DNA from: CAVXXB01 sp963765585
GTDB lineage: Bacteria > Calditrichota > Calditrichia > JAJRVZ01
Direction of reading: 5' to 3'
NCBI GenBank assembly: GCA_963765585.1
Contig: CAVXXB010000008.1
Coordinates: 62,001 to 126,000 of the forward strand
Length of the DNA: 64,000 nt
Under the pieces are notes generated by a model, which was not told the origin of the DNA, did not search any database, and worked only from the letters and a program-made list of their open reading frames with translations. Shown piece after piece: positions 30,175 to 38,384 of the stretch. The translations under genes were made by a program, and so were the position numbers. The number at the start of each line of letters is the position of its first letter. Within the stretch, counting starts at the first letter, position 1.

Positions 30175-31161
30175 ATGAAATTAGGTTTTTTAACAGCCTG
30201 TTTGCCGCAGGTAGATCTGGAAAATATCGTGAAATGGGCAGCTGGAAAAGGTTTTCAAACTCTGGAATTGGCAGCCTGGCCATTGGATTCCGATCGCGAT
30301 TATCAGGCAAATCAGATTGATGCGGCCAGGTTTACCCGGGATGATGCAGAGAAAGTAAAAAATCTGTTTTCAAAATATGAAATTGGCATTTCGGCTATGG
30401 CATATTATGATAATAATTTACATCCTGATTTAAAGCAGCGACAATTCTATCTTGATCATCTCAAAAAAGTGATCGATACAGCCTCAATGTTAGAGGTGGA
30501 ACTGGTGGGTACTTTTGTGGGCGGCAGGCCCGATATGTCGCCGAATGAGAATATTAAAGAAATCGGTCAGGTCTTTAATGATATATTAAAGTATGCAGAA
30601 GATAAAAATGTCAAAATCATGATTGAAAATTGTCCCATGGTGGGCTGGCAGCAATTTGGGCTTCCTGGAAACTATGCATACTCCCCGGAACTTTGGGATG
30701 CATTATTTGAAGAATTACCATATGATAATTTTGGCCTGAATCTTGATCCCTCACATTTATACTGGCTGGGGATTGACTATATAGAAGTGATTCAGGATTA
30801 TGCCGATAAAATTTTCCATGCCCACGCCAAGGACACCGAAATTTTGGGTACTGGTGAGTTTTTATATGGCATATTCGGCCGGCAGATAGATCCGGCGCCC
30901 TGGCAGTCAGGCTGGTGGCGATATCGCATGCCGGGACTTGGCGAAATAGACTGGAACCGGTTCATCGCAACATTACAAGAATATGATTATGACTTTGTCC
31001 TATCCATAGAACACGAAGATCCGGTCTGGGAGGGCAGTGCCGAAAAGGTGAAAACCGGATTGGAACTTAGGTTTGAAGCATTTAAAGCAATTATGTCCTC
31101 CGAAAGCAATAGAACACGGATTACACTGATTACGCGGATTAACACGGATACTGAAACTTAG
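30175..31161 (+). CDS. Sugar phosphate isomerase/epimerase (AP endonuclease 2-type TIM barrel)
   Basis: 328 residues. MKLGFLTACLPQVDLENIVKWAAGKGFQTLELAAW opens a xylose-isomerase-like TIM barrel. Metal ligands typical of the family are visible: Glu in IMIENCPM near residue 148, Asp/His in GLNLDPSHLYWLGID near 183, HAHAKD near 213 and Glu in LSIEHEDPVW near 283. It should isomerise or epimerise a sugar or sugar acid, or dehydrate an inositol derivative. The enzyme fold ends by about residue 310; the last 16 or so residues (RTRITLITRINTDTE) are encoded by the 9-nt intergenic repeat, giving a three-residue periodicity. It lies 3' of the Gfo/Idh/MocA gene and probably works in the same pathway. 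Confidence 0.8.
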   Translation: MKLGFLTACLPQVDLENIVKWAAGKGFQTLELAAWPLDSDRDYQANQIDAARFTRDDAEKVKNLFSKYEIGISAMAYYDNNLHPDLKQRQFYLDHLKKVIDTASMLEVELVGTFVGGRPDMSPNENIKEIGQVFNDILKYAEDKNVKIMIENCPMVGWQQFGLPGNYAYSPELWDALFEELPYDNFGLNLDPSHLYWLGIDYIEVIQDYADKIFHAHAKDTEILGTGEFLYGIFGRQIDPAPWQSGWWRYRMPGLGEIDWNRFIATLQEYDYDFVLSIEHEDPVWEGSAEKVKTGLELRFEAFKAIMSSESNRTRITLITRINTDTET

Positions 31162-31403
31162 AAATTAGAGGTTAGAGATTAGAAGTTTGGAATTAGGAAC
31201 TGGGAATTGGACATGAATTTTTAGTGAAATCATAGTGCTTATTTTTATTTTCCAACCTCAAATTTATAACTTTCTTCTATTCATTCTCCGCGTTATTCAG
31301 CGTGCTCCGCGTATTCCGCGTTCTATTACTAGTCTATCCCTGGGAAGAATTTTACCGCATCATACGTTACACCCTCCAAATACAAAAATGAAATATTGGA
31401 AAT
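31113..31403. repeat. 9-nt, 7-nt, then 9-nt word repeats at a gene end
   Basis: ACACGGATT/ACGCGGATT nonamers at 31113-31149 lie inside the preceding reading frame. GAGGTTA/GAATTAG heptads follow at 31153-31210. The reverse nonamer form (CCGCGTATT) lies at 31286-31323. The remainder leads into the next gene. Confidence 0.7.
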
Positions 31404-32255
31404 ATGAAACAATTTATATTTGTAACCTTCCTGGTTTATTCCATTCAATTATTTGGTGCGGAACCTGATAAAACTGACCATGTGAATGTACAATTAGTAT
31501 CTGAAGTGAGCTTAGTGGATCCTGGCGTTCCTTTTTTTATTGGGGTTTATTTCAAACTGGAGGATCATTGGCATTTGTACTGGAAGAATCCGGGTGATGC
31601 GGGTTTGCAGCCTGAGTTTGAGTGGCACCTGCCAGAAGGTTTTAGCATTGGCGAAATTCAATGGCCGTATCCTGAAAAAATAATAGATGACGGGCTGGCC
31701 AGTTATGGGTATCATAATGAGGTCTTGCTGATGGCAGAGGTGATTCCGTCCTTGGATATTACAAATGGTACTGAGGCCGATATTCGCCTGCATGCAAAAT
31801 GGCTGATTTGTAAGGAAGTTTGTATTCCTGGCAAAGCGGATCTTAATATTTCATTACCGGTCTGGTCTGGTCTTAAAAAATCGAATGATAAATGGTTGCA
31901 AAAATTCTCTGAGGTGCGTGAAAAACTACCCATATTAGATTCAGACTGGCAAATTTCCGCATCGATTGCCGACACGCTTCTTCTCCTGAATTTAAAAAAT
32001 CCGGATTTGAGTCAACTACCGATGCTGGATAATTTGATTTTTTTCCCGGAACAGGAAGATATAATTGAAAATGCGGCTGATCAGATATTATTGAAAACAG
32101 ATAGCGGCTATAAATTAGGTATACCAATGAATCAAATGCGGATGTCAGATCCGGATAGTATTTCTGGTGTGTTAGTGTCGCAGGCGGGCTGGAGTAGTGC
32201 TAACTTGAAAAAAGCATTGAGGATTAATGTTGCAATCTCGAAACTTAAGAGGTAA
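31404..32255 (+). CDS. DsbD alpha-domain-like secreted protein
   Basis: 283 residues with a signal peptide (MKQFIFVTFLVYSIQLFGA). The sequence from about residue 25 matches the N-terminal domain of DsbD/ScsB: GVYFKLEDHWHLYWKNPGDAGLQPEFEW, WPYPEKI, and the redox pair CKEVC at about residue 137 in WLICKEVCIPGKADL. In DsbD this domain receives electrons from the membrane domain and passes them to periplasmic partners. The membrane and thioredoxin domains are missing here, so the protein is a stand-alone version that needs a partner elsewhere. A secreted redoxin follows 400 bp downstream and could be that partner. Confidence 0.75.
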   Translation: MKQFIFVTFLVYSIQLFGAEPDKTDHVNVQLVSEVSLVDPGVPFFIGVYFKLEDHWHLYWKNPGDAGLQPEFEWHLPEGFSIGEIQWPYPEKIIDDGLASYGYHNEVLLMAEVIPSLDITNGTEADIRLHAKWLICKEVCIPGKADLNISLPVWSGLKKSNDKWLQKFSEVREKLPILDSDWQISASIADTLLLLNLKNPDLSQLPMLDNLIFFPEQEDIIENAADQILLKTDSGYKLGIPMNQMRMSDPDSISGVLVSQAGWSSANLKKALRINVAISKLKR

Positions 32256-32661
32256 ACATAACAGATCGTATTTGAAAAAAGTGAATTCTATGGAAATATT
32301 TTTATATACGATTGTATTAGAATAATAAATGAAGAGATGTGATTTGGAATTTGGAACTTGTAATTTTTATTCTGTTATTAGTTATTAGTTATTGGTAATT
32401 GGTATAATTTGAGTTGCAGAATATTTCGTTCCAAATTTCTAATTCCCAGTTCCTAATAACCAATTACGAATTACAAATGCAGCTTAGAAACTTCTGAAAA
32501 ATGATTATTTTTATCTGCACGTCATTCTGAACTTGTTTCAGAATCCATTTAAATAGACCCTGAAATAAATTCAGGGTGACGAAATTCAAGCATTTATTAT
32601 ATTTTTCAGAAGTCTCAGTTAATAAATATCAGAACTTATAATTTATTTTGGAGGATAGATA
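32256..32661. repeat. Gap of 406 bp with heptads and two dyad elements
   Basis: Heptads AATTTGG/TTATTAG fill 32341-32410. Seven heptads in exact phase (TTCCCAG, TTCCTAA and similar) fill 32429-32477. GTCATTCTGAACTTG...CAGAATC lies at 32521-32546 and ACCCTGAAATAAATTCAGGGT at 32557-32577; both are self-complementary. A ribosome site GGAGG precedes the next gene. Confidence 0.7.
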
Positions 32662-33269
32662 ATGAGAATTTTATTATCAATAATGGTTATAGCAGTCATG
32701 GTTTCAGGCCTTTTTGCGGGCGATAAGGCGAAAATAAATGAAACTGCACCCGATTTTAAATTGATAGATAGCAATGGCAAGACACATATGCTGTCCCAGT
32801 ATAAAGATAAATGGGTTGTGTTGGAATGGGTAAATTTTGATTGTCCTTTTGTTGGGAAACACTATGATAGCGGAAATATGCAGAAACTGCAGAAAACATA
32901 CACAGGAAAAGATGTGGTCTGGTTGTCGATTTGTTCTTCTGCCGACGGTAAAGCAGGGATTTTTCAGCGGCGACGAATTAACTGAAAAACTGCAAGGAAG
33001 AGAAAGTAGCCAGCACCGCATATCTGATTGATTCAGAAGGTACGGTTGGCAAAATGTATGGCGCAAAAACAACGCCGCATATGTTCGTTATTGATCCAAA
33101 GGGAACACTGGTTTACGCCGGTGGCATTGATGACAAACGTTCGACGGATGTCGATGACGTGAAAGATGCAAAAAACTATGTTGCAATGGCATTGGATGCC
33201 GGTATGGCGGGAAAAGAAATCGCCACCCAAACAACCAAATCCTATGGCTGTTCGGTTAAATATAAATAG
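32662..33269 (+). CDS. Secreted redoxin/thioredoxin-family protein (frameshifted)
   Basis: About 202 codons. Signal peptide MRILLSIMVIAVMVSGLFAG, start after GGAGG. Redoxin domain: APDFKLIDSNGK, WVVLEWVNFDCPFVGKHYD with the probable peroxidatic cysteine near residue 62, YGAKTTPHMFVIDPKG and LVYAGGIDDKRSTD. Two shifts, near 32953 and near 32985, break the middle; the chain continues as KQGFFSGDELTE and then EEKVASTAYLIDSEGTVGKMYG. This subfamily is common in FCB bacteria and is often near DsbD-like genes. It probably reduces peroxides or disulfides outside the cytoplasm. Confidence 0.75.
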
Positions 33270-33677
33270 TTAAGAAGTGACAAAGAGACAGAGAGACAAA
33301 GTCCCTTAGCGCCTGAGTCCCTATGTCCCTGAGAATGAACTCAGGGTTGTCAAATAAATAGATTTTGTTGTCATCCTGAATTTATTTCAGGATCTAATAT
33401 TAAAGTGATTTGTGGGACATGTGCCTGTTATAAGAGCCGTGTCCCATTTCTATATATAAATTCCCGCTTGCATCATTCCCCGCTCATATCTAATTTAATT
33501 TCAGTTCACACATTGCCTATAAAATTAAATAACCACTAAGACACAAAGAGATTAATAACAGTTTAAAGTTCTTCGGACTGAGGGACTAAGGGACTGAGGT
33601 GCTTTTAAATTCTGTGCCTTTTTGCCCTTTATCCTTGTTGTTTTCTAATGTCTGTGGTTATCTATGAGGAATATAGT
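33270..33677. repeat. Gap of 408 bp with octamer arrays and a dyad
   Basis: Seven 8-nt words follow in exact phase at 33278-33333, changing from the GACAAAG type to the TCCCTTAG type without loss of phase. GTCATCCTGAATTTATTTCAGGAT lies at 33370-33393. An inexact GGGACATG...GTGTCCC dyad lies near 33414-33438. CACTAAGA/CACAAAGA words lie at 33533-33551 and GGACTGAG/GGACTAAG words at 33574-33601. Confidence 0.75.
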
Positions 33678-34568
33678 ATGCACGGGGTAATCGCAGCATC
33701 TGCCACGCCATTTGATAATCTGGGTCATGTCGACATAGATCGCCTTTTAAACCATATACAATGGCTATTGAGCAATGGTTGCCATGGTGTTGCGCTTTTT
33801 GGAACTACTGGGGAGGCCAATTCAATCTCATTGCATGAGCGCATAAATACCGTCTCGGGCATTCGGAAGAAGATATCGGATCCGGAAAAATATTTAATCG
33901 GAACAGGATGTTGTGCGGTTGATGAATCGATCGAATTGACAAAACAGGCTCTGGACCATGGATTTAATCAGGTCCTCATGCTACCCCCCTTTTATTATAA
34001 AAATATTTCAGAAGACGGACTTGTAAAATACTTTGGTCATGTTATTGAGTCTGTCAAATTTCCTGATTTGAAAATATATCTTTATCATTTTCCGGCCATG
34101 ACCGGCGTACCGTTTACTCATTCGCTGATATCCAGACTCATACAACTATATCCGGGAAGTATTGCCGGAATTAAGGATTCCAGTGGCGATCTTGAGAATA
34201 TGAAAACCATGTGTCATAAGTTTAAGGATTTCGAAGTATTCGCCGGAACAGAGCGATTTTTATACCCGGTTCTTAAAGAGGGTGGGGTAGGATGTATTTC
34301 GGCAACGGTCAATGTGACAGTAAAAATGGCCCGGAATGTTTATGATAAATGGAAAAATGGGGAAGATGCGACTCAACTGCAGCAAGACCTTATCAGCCAC
34401 CGTACATTTCTGGAAAACTATCCGGTTATTCCGGCGGTTAAGGGGATATTGTCTCAATTGTATCAGGATAAAAACTGGCTGAACACGCTGGTTCCCCATT
34501 TGCCGCTCAAACCAGACGAACTGGAAAGATTACTTGCTACGGACGAGGTTAAATATTTACTAAGATAA
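33678..34568 (+). CDS. DapA-family (dihydrodipicolinate synthase/N-acetylneuraminate lyase-type) aldolase
   Basis: 296 residues from the ATG at 33678, chosen because GAGGA precedes it; a frame 10 codons longer has no such site. MHGVIAASATPFD opens the class I aldolase barrel. GTTGEANSISLHER near residue 40 is the substrate carboxylate loop, a tyrosine lies in IYLYHFP near 138, and the Schiff-base lysine is in SIAGIKDSSGD near 165. The family splits pyruvate from 2-keto-3-deoxy sugar acids or sialic acid, or makes dihydrodipicolinate. The setting between sugar enzymes, not lysine genes, favours keto-deoxy-sugar-acid cleavage. Confidence 0.8.
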   Translation: MHGVIAASATPFDNLGHVDIDRLLNHIQWLLSNGCHGVALFGTTGEANSISLHERINTVSGIRKKISDPEKYLIGTGCCAVDESIELTKQALDHGFNQVLMLPPFYYKNISEDGLVKYFGHVIESVKFPDLKIYLYHFPAMTGVPFTHSLISRLIQLYPGSIAGIKDSSGDLENMKTMCHKFKDFEVFAGTERFLYPVLKEGGVGCISATVNVTVKMARNVYDKWKNGEDATQLQQDLISHRTFLENYPVIPAVKGILSQLYQDKNWLNTLVPHLPLKPDELERLLATDEVKYLLR

Positions 34569-34769
34569 ATAAAATTTACCACGAAAGACACGACGCAAAC
34601 GAAGACATAGAACATGAAATTCCCAATGTCAAAATCGAAATGACAAATCAATTACCAATGTATAGTGATTTTAGATTTAGACATTTGATTTTGGAAATTT
34701 GTTTGACATTCGGGCTTGGACATTGGGCATTTCTCTTTGTAATCTGTGATTTAATTCAGGAACCCATGC
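34569..34769. repeat. Gap filled by 8-nt then 7-nt word repeats
   Basis: ACACGAC/CGAAGAC-type 8-nt words at 34579-34610, then heptads (AATTCCC, AATGTCA and similar) at 34618-34660, and the reverse-strand form (GATTTAG, ACATTTG, TTGGACA and similar) in phase at 34667-34733. Confidence 0.65.
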
Positions 34770-35801
34770 ATGAAAGCGATGCTCTTAACTGGTATCAAAG
34801 ATCTCTCGATTGAAAAGGAGCCCCTGGTACCATCCGATTTAGATGTGTTACCTCCCGGTAAAAATGAGGTTCTCCTGAAAATACGCACCTGCGGCGTATG
34901 TCATACCGAACTGGATGAAATAGAAGGCCGGACACCGCCAGATATATTTCCTGTTATTCCGGGGCATCAGGTAGTTGGTATCGTGTCTCAAACTGGAAAT
35001 AACGTGAGTTCACTTCAAGAGGGTGATCGTGTGGGTGTGGCCTGGATCTATTCAGCCTGTGAAAAATGTGAATTTTGCCAGTCTGGCTTAGAAAATCTGT
35101 GTCCCGATTTTAAAGCCACCGGACGGGATGCCCATGGCGGTTATGCAGAATATATGACGGTACCCGAGAAATTTACTTATCGGATTCCGGCTTTTTTTAA
35201 TGATGCGGAAGCGGCGCCACTTCTATGTGCCGGTGCCATTGGATACCGTTCCCTGGAACTCTGTAATCTTGAAAATGGTCAAAATATCGGGCTCACCGGT
35301 TTTGGTGCGTCAGCGCATTTGGTCCTGAAGATGGCCCGGTTCAGACATCCGGATTCGGATGTTTTTGTATTTGCCCGAAATGCCGCAGAACGGGAATTTG
35401 CTTTGGAATTGGGCGCAGTATGGGCCGGAGACACAGGTGAGCAGTCACCGGTAAAGTTACATGCCATTATTGATACGACACCCGTATGGATGCCGGTTGT
35501 GAAGGCTATGGAAAATCTGGCACCGAACGGCAGACTGGTCGTGAATGCGATCCGTAAAGAAGATTTGGATAAATCATATCTTCAACAGCTCGATTATCCA
35601 AGGCATCTGTGGATGGAGAAAGAAATAAAAAGTGTCGCCAATGTCACCCGTAATGATGTGGCCAGTTTTTTAAATTTAGTGACAGAAATGAAAATAAAAC
35701 CGGAATATCAGGAATATCCACTTCAAGATGCTAATATTGCGCTGCTTGAATTAAAAAACCGGAAAATACGGGGAGCCAAAGTGCTTCGTATTTCGGGGTG
35801 A
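34770..35801 (+). CDS. Zinc-dependent alcohol dehydrogenase
   Basis: 343 residues, medium-chain dehydrogenase/reductase. The catalytic zinc ligands are Cys in RTCGVCHTELDE near residue 42 and His in IPGHQVVG near 68. The structural zinc site is complete (C-x2-C-x2-C-x7-C in SACEKCEFCQSGLENLC, near 97). The nucleotide domain has GLTGFGASAHLVLKMA near 178. Closest in layout to AdhP-type enzymes that oxidise primary alcohols or reduce aldehydes. In this cluster it may oxidise a polyol or reduce the aldehyde released by the neighbouring aldolase. Confidence 0.85.
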   Translation: MKAMLLTGIKDLSIEKEPLVPSDLDVLPPGKNEVLLKIRTCGVCHTELDEIEGRTPPDIFPVIPGHQVVGIVSQTGNNVSSLQEGDRVGVAWIYSACEKCEFCQSGLENLCPDFKATGRDAHGGYAEYMTVPEKFTYRIPAFFNDAEAAPLLCAGAIGYRSLELCNLENGQNIGLTGFGASAHLVLKMARFRHPDSDVFVFARNAAEREFALELGAVWAGDTGEQSPVKLHAIIDTTPVWMPVVKAMENLAPNGRLVVNAIRKEDLDKSYLQQLDYPRHLWMEKEIKSVANVTRNDVASFLNLVTEMKIKPEYQEYPLQDANIALLELKNRKIRGAKVLRISG

Positions 35802-35822
35802 TCAGTCTATTTTATAGTTTTT

Positions 35823-35854
35823 TAGTATCTTGTATCTTGTATCCTGTTTCTTAG
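35823..35854. repeat. Short TATCTTG/TATCCTG heptad array
   Basis: Three to four copies of YATCYTG words in 7-nt phase between the dehydrogenase and kinase genes. The same words form the long arrays at 40511-40587 and 61584-61681. Confidence 0.7.
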
Positions 35855-35908
35855 CGTTTGTGATTTATAATTATTGACCTATGCAGATAAATACTGAGGC
35901 AGAGCACG

Positions 35909-37501
35909 ATGTCAGAAAACAAACCGAAGTATATCGTGTCCCATGATATGGGAACGAGCTCCGATAAGGCAATTCTGATTTCTATTTACGGAGAAATTAT
36001 TGCTGTGGAGCGACGGGAGTATCCCATTTATCAACCGGAACCGGGGTATGCCGAGCAAGATCCCATGGATTGGTGGCGGGCCATATGTTCAACAACCAGA
36101 TCTGTTATTGAAAAGGCAAAAATAGATCCGGCAGATATCGTTGGAATTACATTTTCGACACTCATGCAATGCCTTGTACCTGTTGATAAATCCGGAAATG
36201 TATTGCATCCTGCACTTACCTGGTTAGATAGCCGGGCAGCGCATATTATGAGGGAGAAACTCTGGACACCTCCCAGGGTTCAGGGATATAATATATTTAA
36301 ATTGCTGAAATTTTTAAAGATTACCGGAGGAACACCAGGTCAGGCCGGAAAAGATCAGATTGCCAGAATCTTGTGGCTTAAATACAATAAACCGGAGGTT
36401 CTGAAAAATCTATATAAGTTCATAGATGCAAAGGATTTTATAATATTTCAGCTGAGTGGAAATTTTGTAACCTCAGTTGATCTGGCAGTGGTATGGTGGC
36501 TACTGGATACACGGAAAAATGTCAACAAGTGGCATTCTGACTTGTGCAGACTGGCCGAAATAGATGAGACCCAATTACCAGAGGTCAGGAAAAGTGCCGA
36601 TATGGTGGGTAAAGTCACTACAGAGGCAGCCGCACAATGTGGATTATTGGCGGGAACACCGGTAATTAATGGAGCCGGCGATATGACTGCTGCTGCAATG
36701 GGATCGGGTGCCATTGAGGAAGGCGAACTTCATATAAATATCGGTACCAGTGGTTGGGTGGGTGGACATTACTCAAAGCGTAAAATTGATATTCCACATT
36801 ATACCGGTTGCATCGGCAGTGCGATGCCGGAAAAGTTTTATCTGGGAATGGCGCATCAGGAAACATCCGGTCTATGTCTGGAGTGGCTGAAAAATAATAT
36901 CCTGTATCATAAAGATCAGTTACTGGCTGAGGAAAATGTGACAGAAATCTATCAATTGATGGATGATCTGGCTATGCAATCCGCGCCGGGTGCCAATGGC
37001 GTCGTTTTTACACCCTGGCTGTTTGGTGAGCGAAGTCCGTTGGATGACGATTATATCCGTGCCGGGTTATACAACATGAATCTGAAAACCAACCGAAGTG
37101 ATATAATCCGTGCCGTGTTAGAAGGGGTGGCAATGAATACACGCTGGGCCATGAATACCCTGGAGAAATTATATTACCCGGTCAAAAAATTAAATATTGT
37201 CGGAGGTGGTGCAAAAAGTGAAATCTGGTGTCAGATAATGGCCGACGTTTTAAATCGTGAAATAAATCAGATTGAAGATCCGCAATATGCTGGTGCAAGA
37301 GGTATGGCGCTTTTAGCAAGCAAAAGTCTGGGATTCATCGATACATATGATCAAATAAAAGAATATATTCGTATAAGAAAGACTTTTTCTCCGAATCCTG
37401 AGAATCGGGATCTGTATGATACTTTGTTCAAAAAGTTTAAACAGATCTATAAAAATAATCATAAATGGTATAAGGATATAAATAGTAACATATTTCATTA
37501 A
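35909..37501 (+). CDS. FGGY-family carbohydrate kinase (xylulokinase-like)
   Basis: 530 residues. The N-terminal ATPase-fold domain has HDMGTSSDKAILI near residue 10 and GYAEQDPMDWWRAI near 46, as in xylulokinase and related kinases; WLDSRAAHIM lies near 105. In the second domain the catalytic aspartate is expected in INGAGDMTAAAMGSGA near 254, with INIGTSGWVGG near 275 and VGGGAKSEIWCQIMADV near 430 for nucleotide binding. It phosphorylates a ketose, polyol or similar sugar with ATP. Together with the aldolase and dehydrogenases it completes a plausible sugar-acid or polyol pathway. The substrate cannot be named from sequence alone. Confidence 0.85.
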   Translation: MSENKPKYIVSHDMGTSSDKAILISIYGEIIAVERREYPIYQPEPGYAEQDPMDWWRAICSTTRSVIEKAKIDPADIVGITFSTLMQCLVPVDKSGNVLHPALTWLDSRAAHIMREKLWTPPRVQGYNIFKLLKFLKITGGTPGQAGKDQIARILWLKYNKPEVLKNLYKFIDAKDFIIFQLSGNFVTSVDLAVVWWLLDTRKNVNKWHSDLCRLAEIDETQLPEVRKSADMVGKVTTEAAAQCGLLAGTPVINGAGDMTAAAMGSGAIEEGELHINIGTSGWVGGHYSKRKIDIPHYTGCIGSAMPEKFYLGMAHQETSGLCLEWLKNNILYHKDQLLAEENVTEIYQLMDDLAMQSAPGANGVVFTPWLFGERSPLDDDYIRAGLYNMNLKTNRSDIIRAVLEGVAMNTRWAMNTLEKLYYPVKKLNIVGGGAKSEIWCQIMADVLNREINQIEDPQYAGARGMALLASKSLGFIDTYDQIKEYIRIRKTFSPNPENRDLYDTLFKKFKQIYKNNHKWYKDINSNIFH

Positions 37502-37516
37502 ATCTGAAGAGTTTCT

Positions 37517-38380
37517 ATGGATGAACTACAATCAATTTGCGCCCCGGGAACCACTTATCATGAGGAAATGATTGCTACCACTGATCAGGTGTCGATACGC
37601 CTGATTACTTTCTCTGGCCCGCCACAGAGAAAAAAGCCTGACATTGTATTTGTGGCAGGGTGGGTATCTCTGATTGATGGTTGGAGGGAAATTTTGACCG
37701 AGCTTACCAGAGAGTATCGGATATTTTATATTGAGACCCGCGAAAAGATCTCATCTCATGTAGGAAAGGGAGTGGACTATGATGTGGGTGCAATTGGAGA
37801 TGATGTAGTATCTGTAATAGAACATCTTGACTTGAAAAAAGAGCAGTACTTTTTGGTTGGGAGTTCGCTCGGCGCCACCGCCATTATAGATTGCTACCAA
37901 AAAATACACGAACAACCAAAATGTTTAATTCTTGTCGGCCCAAATGCTGAATTCCGTGTTCCGCTGACCTGGAAAATAATTGTTAAGTCATTCTATCCCG
38001 GTTTGTATAAGCTCCTTAAACCATCCGTTCTTTGGTATCTGCGAACATTTCGTCTGAATATCGATACCGATTATGGCCAATATGAGAAATATAGCCGGGC
38101 GTTGAATTCGGCAGATCCCTGGAAACTTCGTCGTGCTGTGCTCGCCCTGGCAAAATACCAGATTTGGGAGGTGTTGGCTACCATTACATGCCCGGTATTG
38201 ATAATCGGTGCCTCAAAAGATAAACTACATGAGCCTGAAAATTTGAAGCGTATAGTAGATTTACTGCCGCATGGTGAGTATGTGGATATGGAGACAAATA
38301 AACAAACCCATAGCAAAGCGATGACAATCCATTTGAACAATTTTCTTGATAAGTTTCATAAAAATAAAAAGGACGATTGA
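37517..38380 (+). CDS. Alpha/beta-hydrolase, cytoplasmic
   Basis: 287 residues, no signal peptide. Oxyanion-side motif IVFVAGWVSLIDGW near residue 45, nucleophile elbow FLVGSSLGATA near 115, a probable acid in ITCPVLIIGASKDKLHEPENL near 232 and a His in QTHSKAMT near 258. It fits the general lipase/esterase/lactonase group. It lies 15 bases after the kinase gene, almost certainly co-transcribed, so lactone or ester hydrolysis within the same pathway is likely. Confidence 0.75.
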   Translation: MDELQSICAPGTTYHEEMIATTDQVSIRLITFSGPPQRKKPDIVFVAGWVSLIDGWREILTELTREYRIFYIETREKISSHVGKGVDYDVGAIGDDVVSVIEHLDLKKEQYFLVGSSLGATAIIDCYQKIHEQPKCLILVGPNAEFRVPLTWKIIVKSFYPGLYKLLKPSVLWYLRTFRLNIDTDYGQYEKYSRALNSADPWKLRRAVLALAKYQIWEVLATITCPVLIIGASKDKLHEPENLKRIVDLLPHGEYVDMETNKQTHSKAMTIHLNNFLDKFHKNKKDD

Positions 38381-38384
38381 AAAT

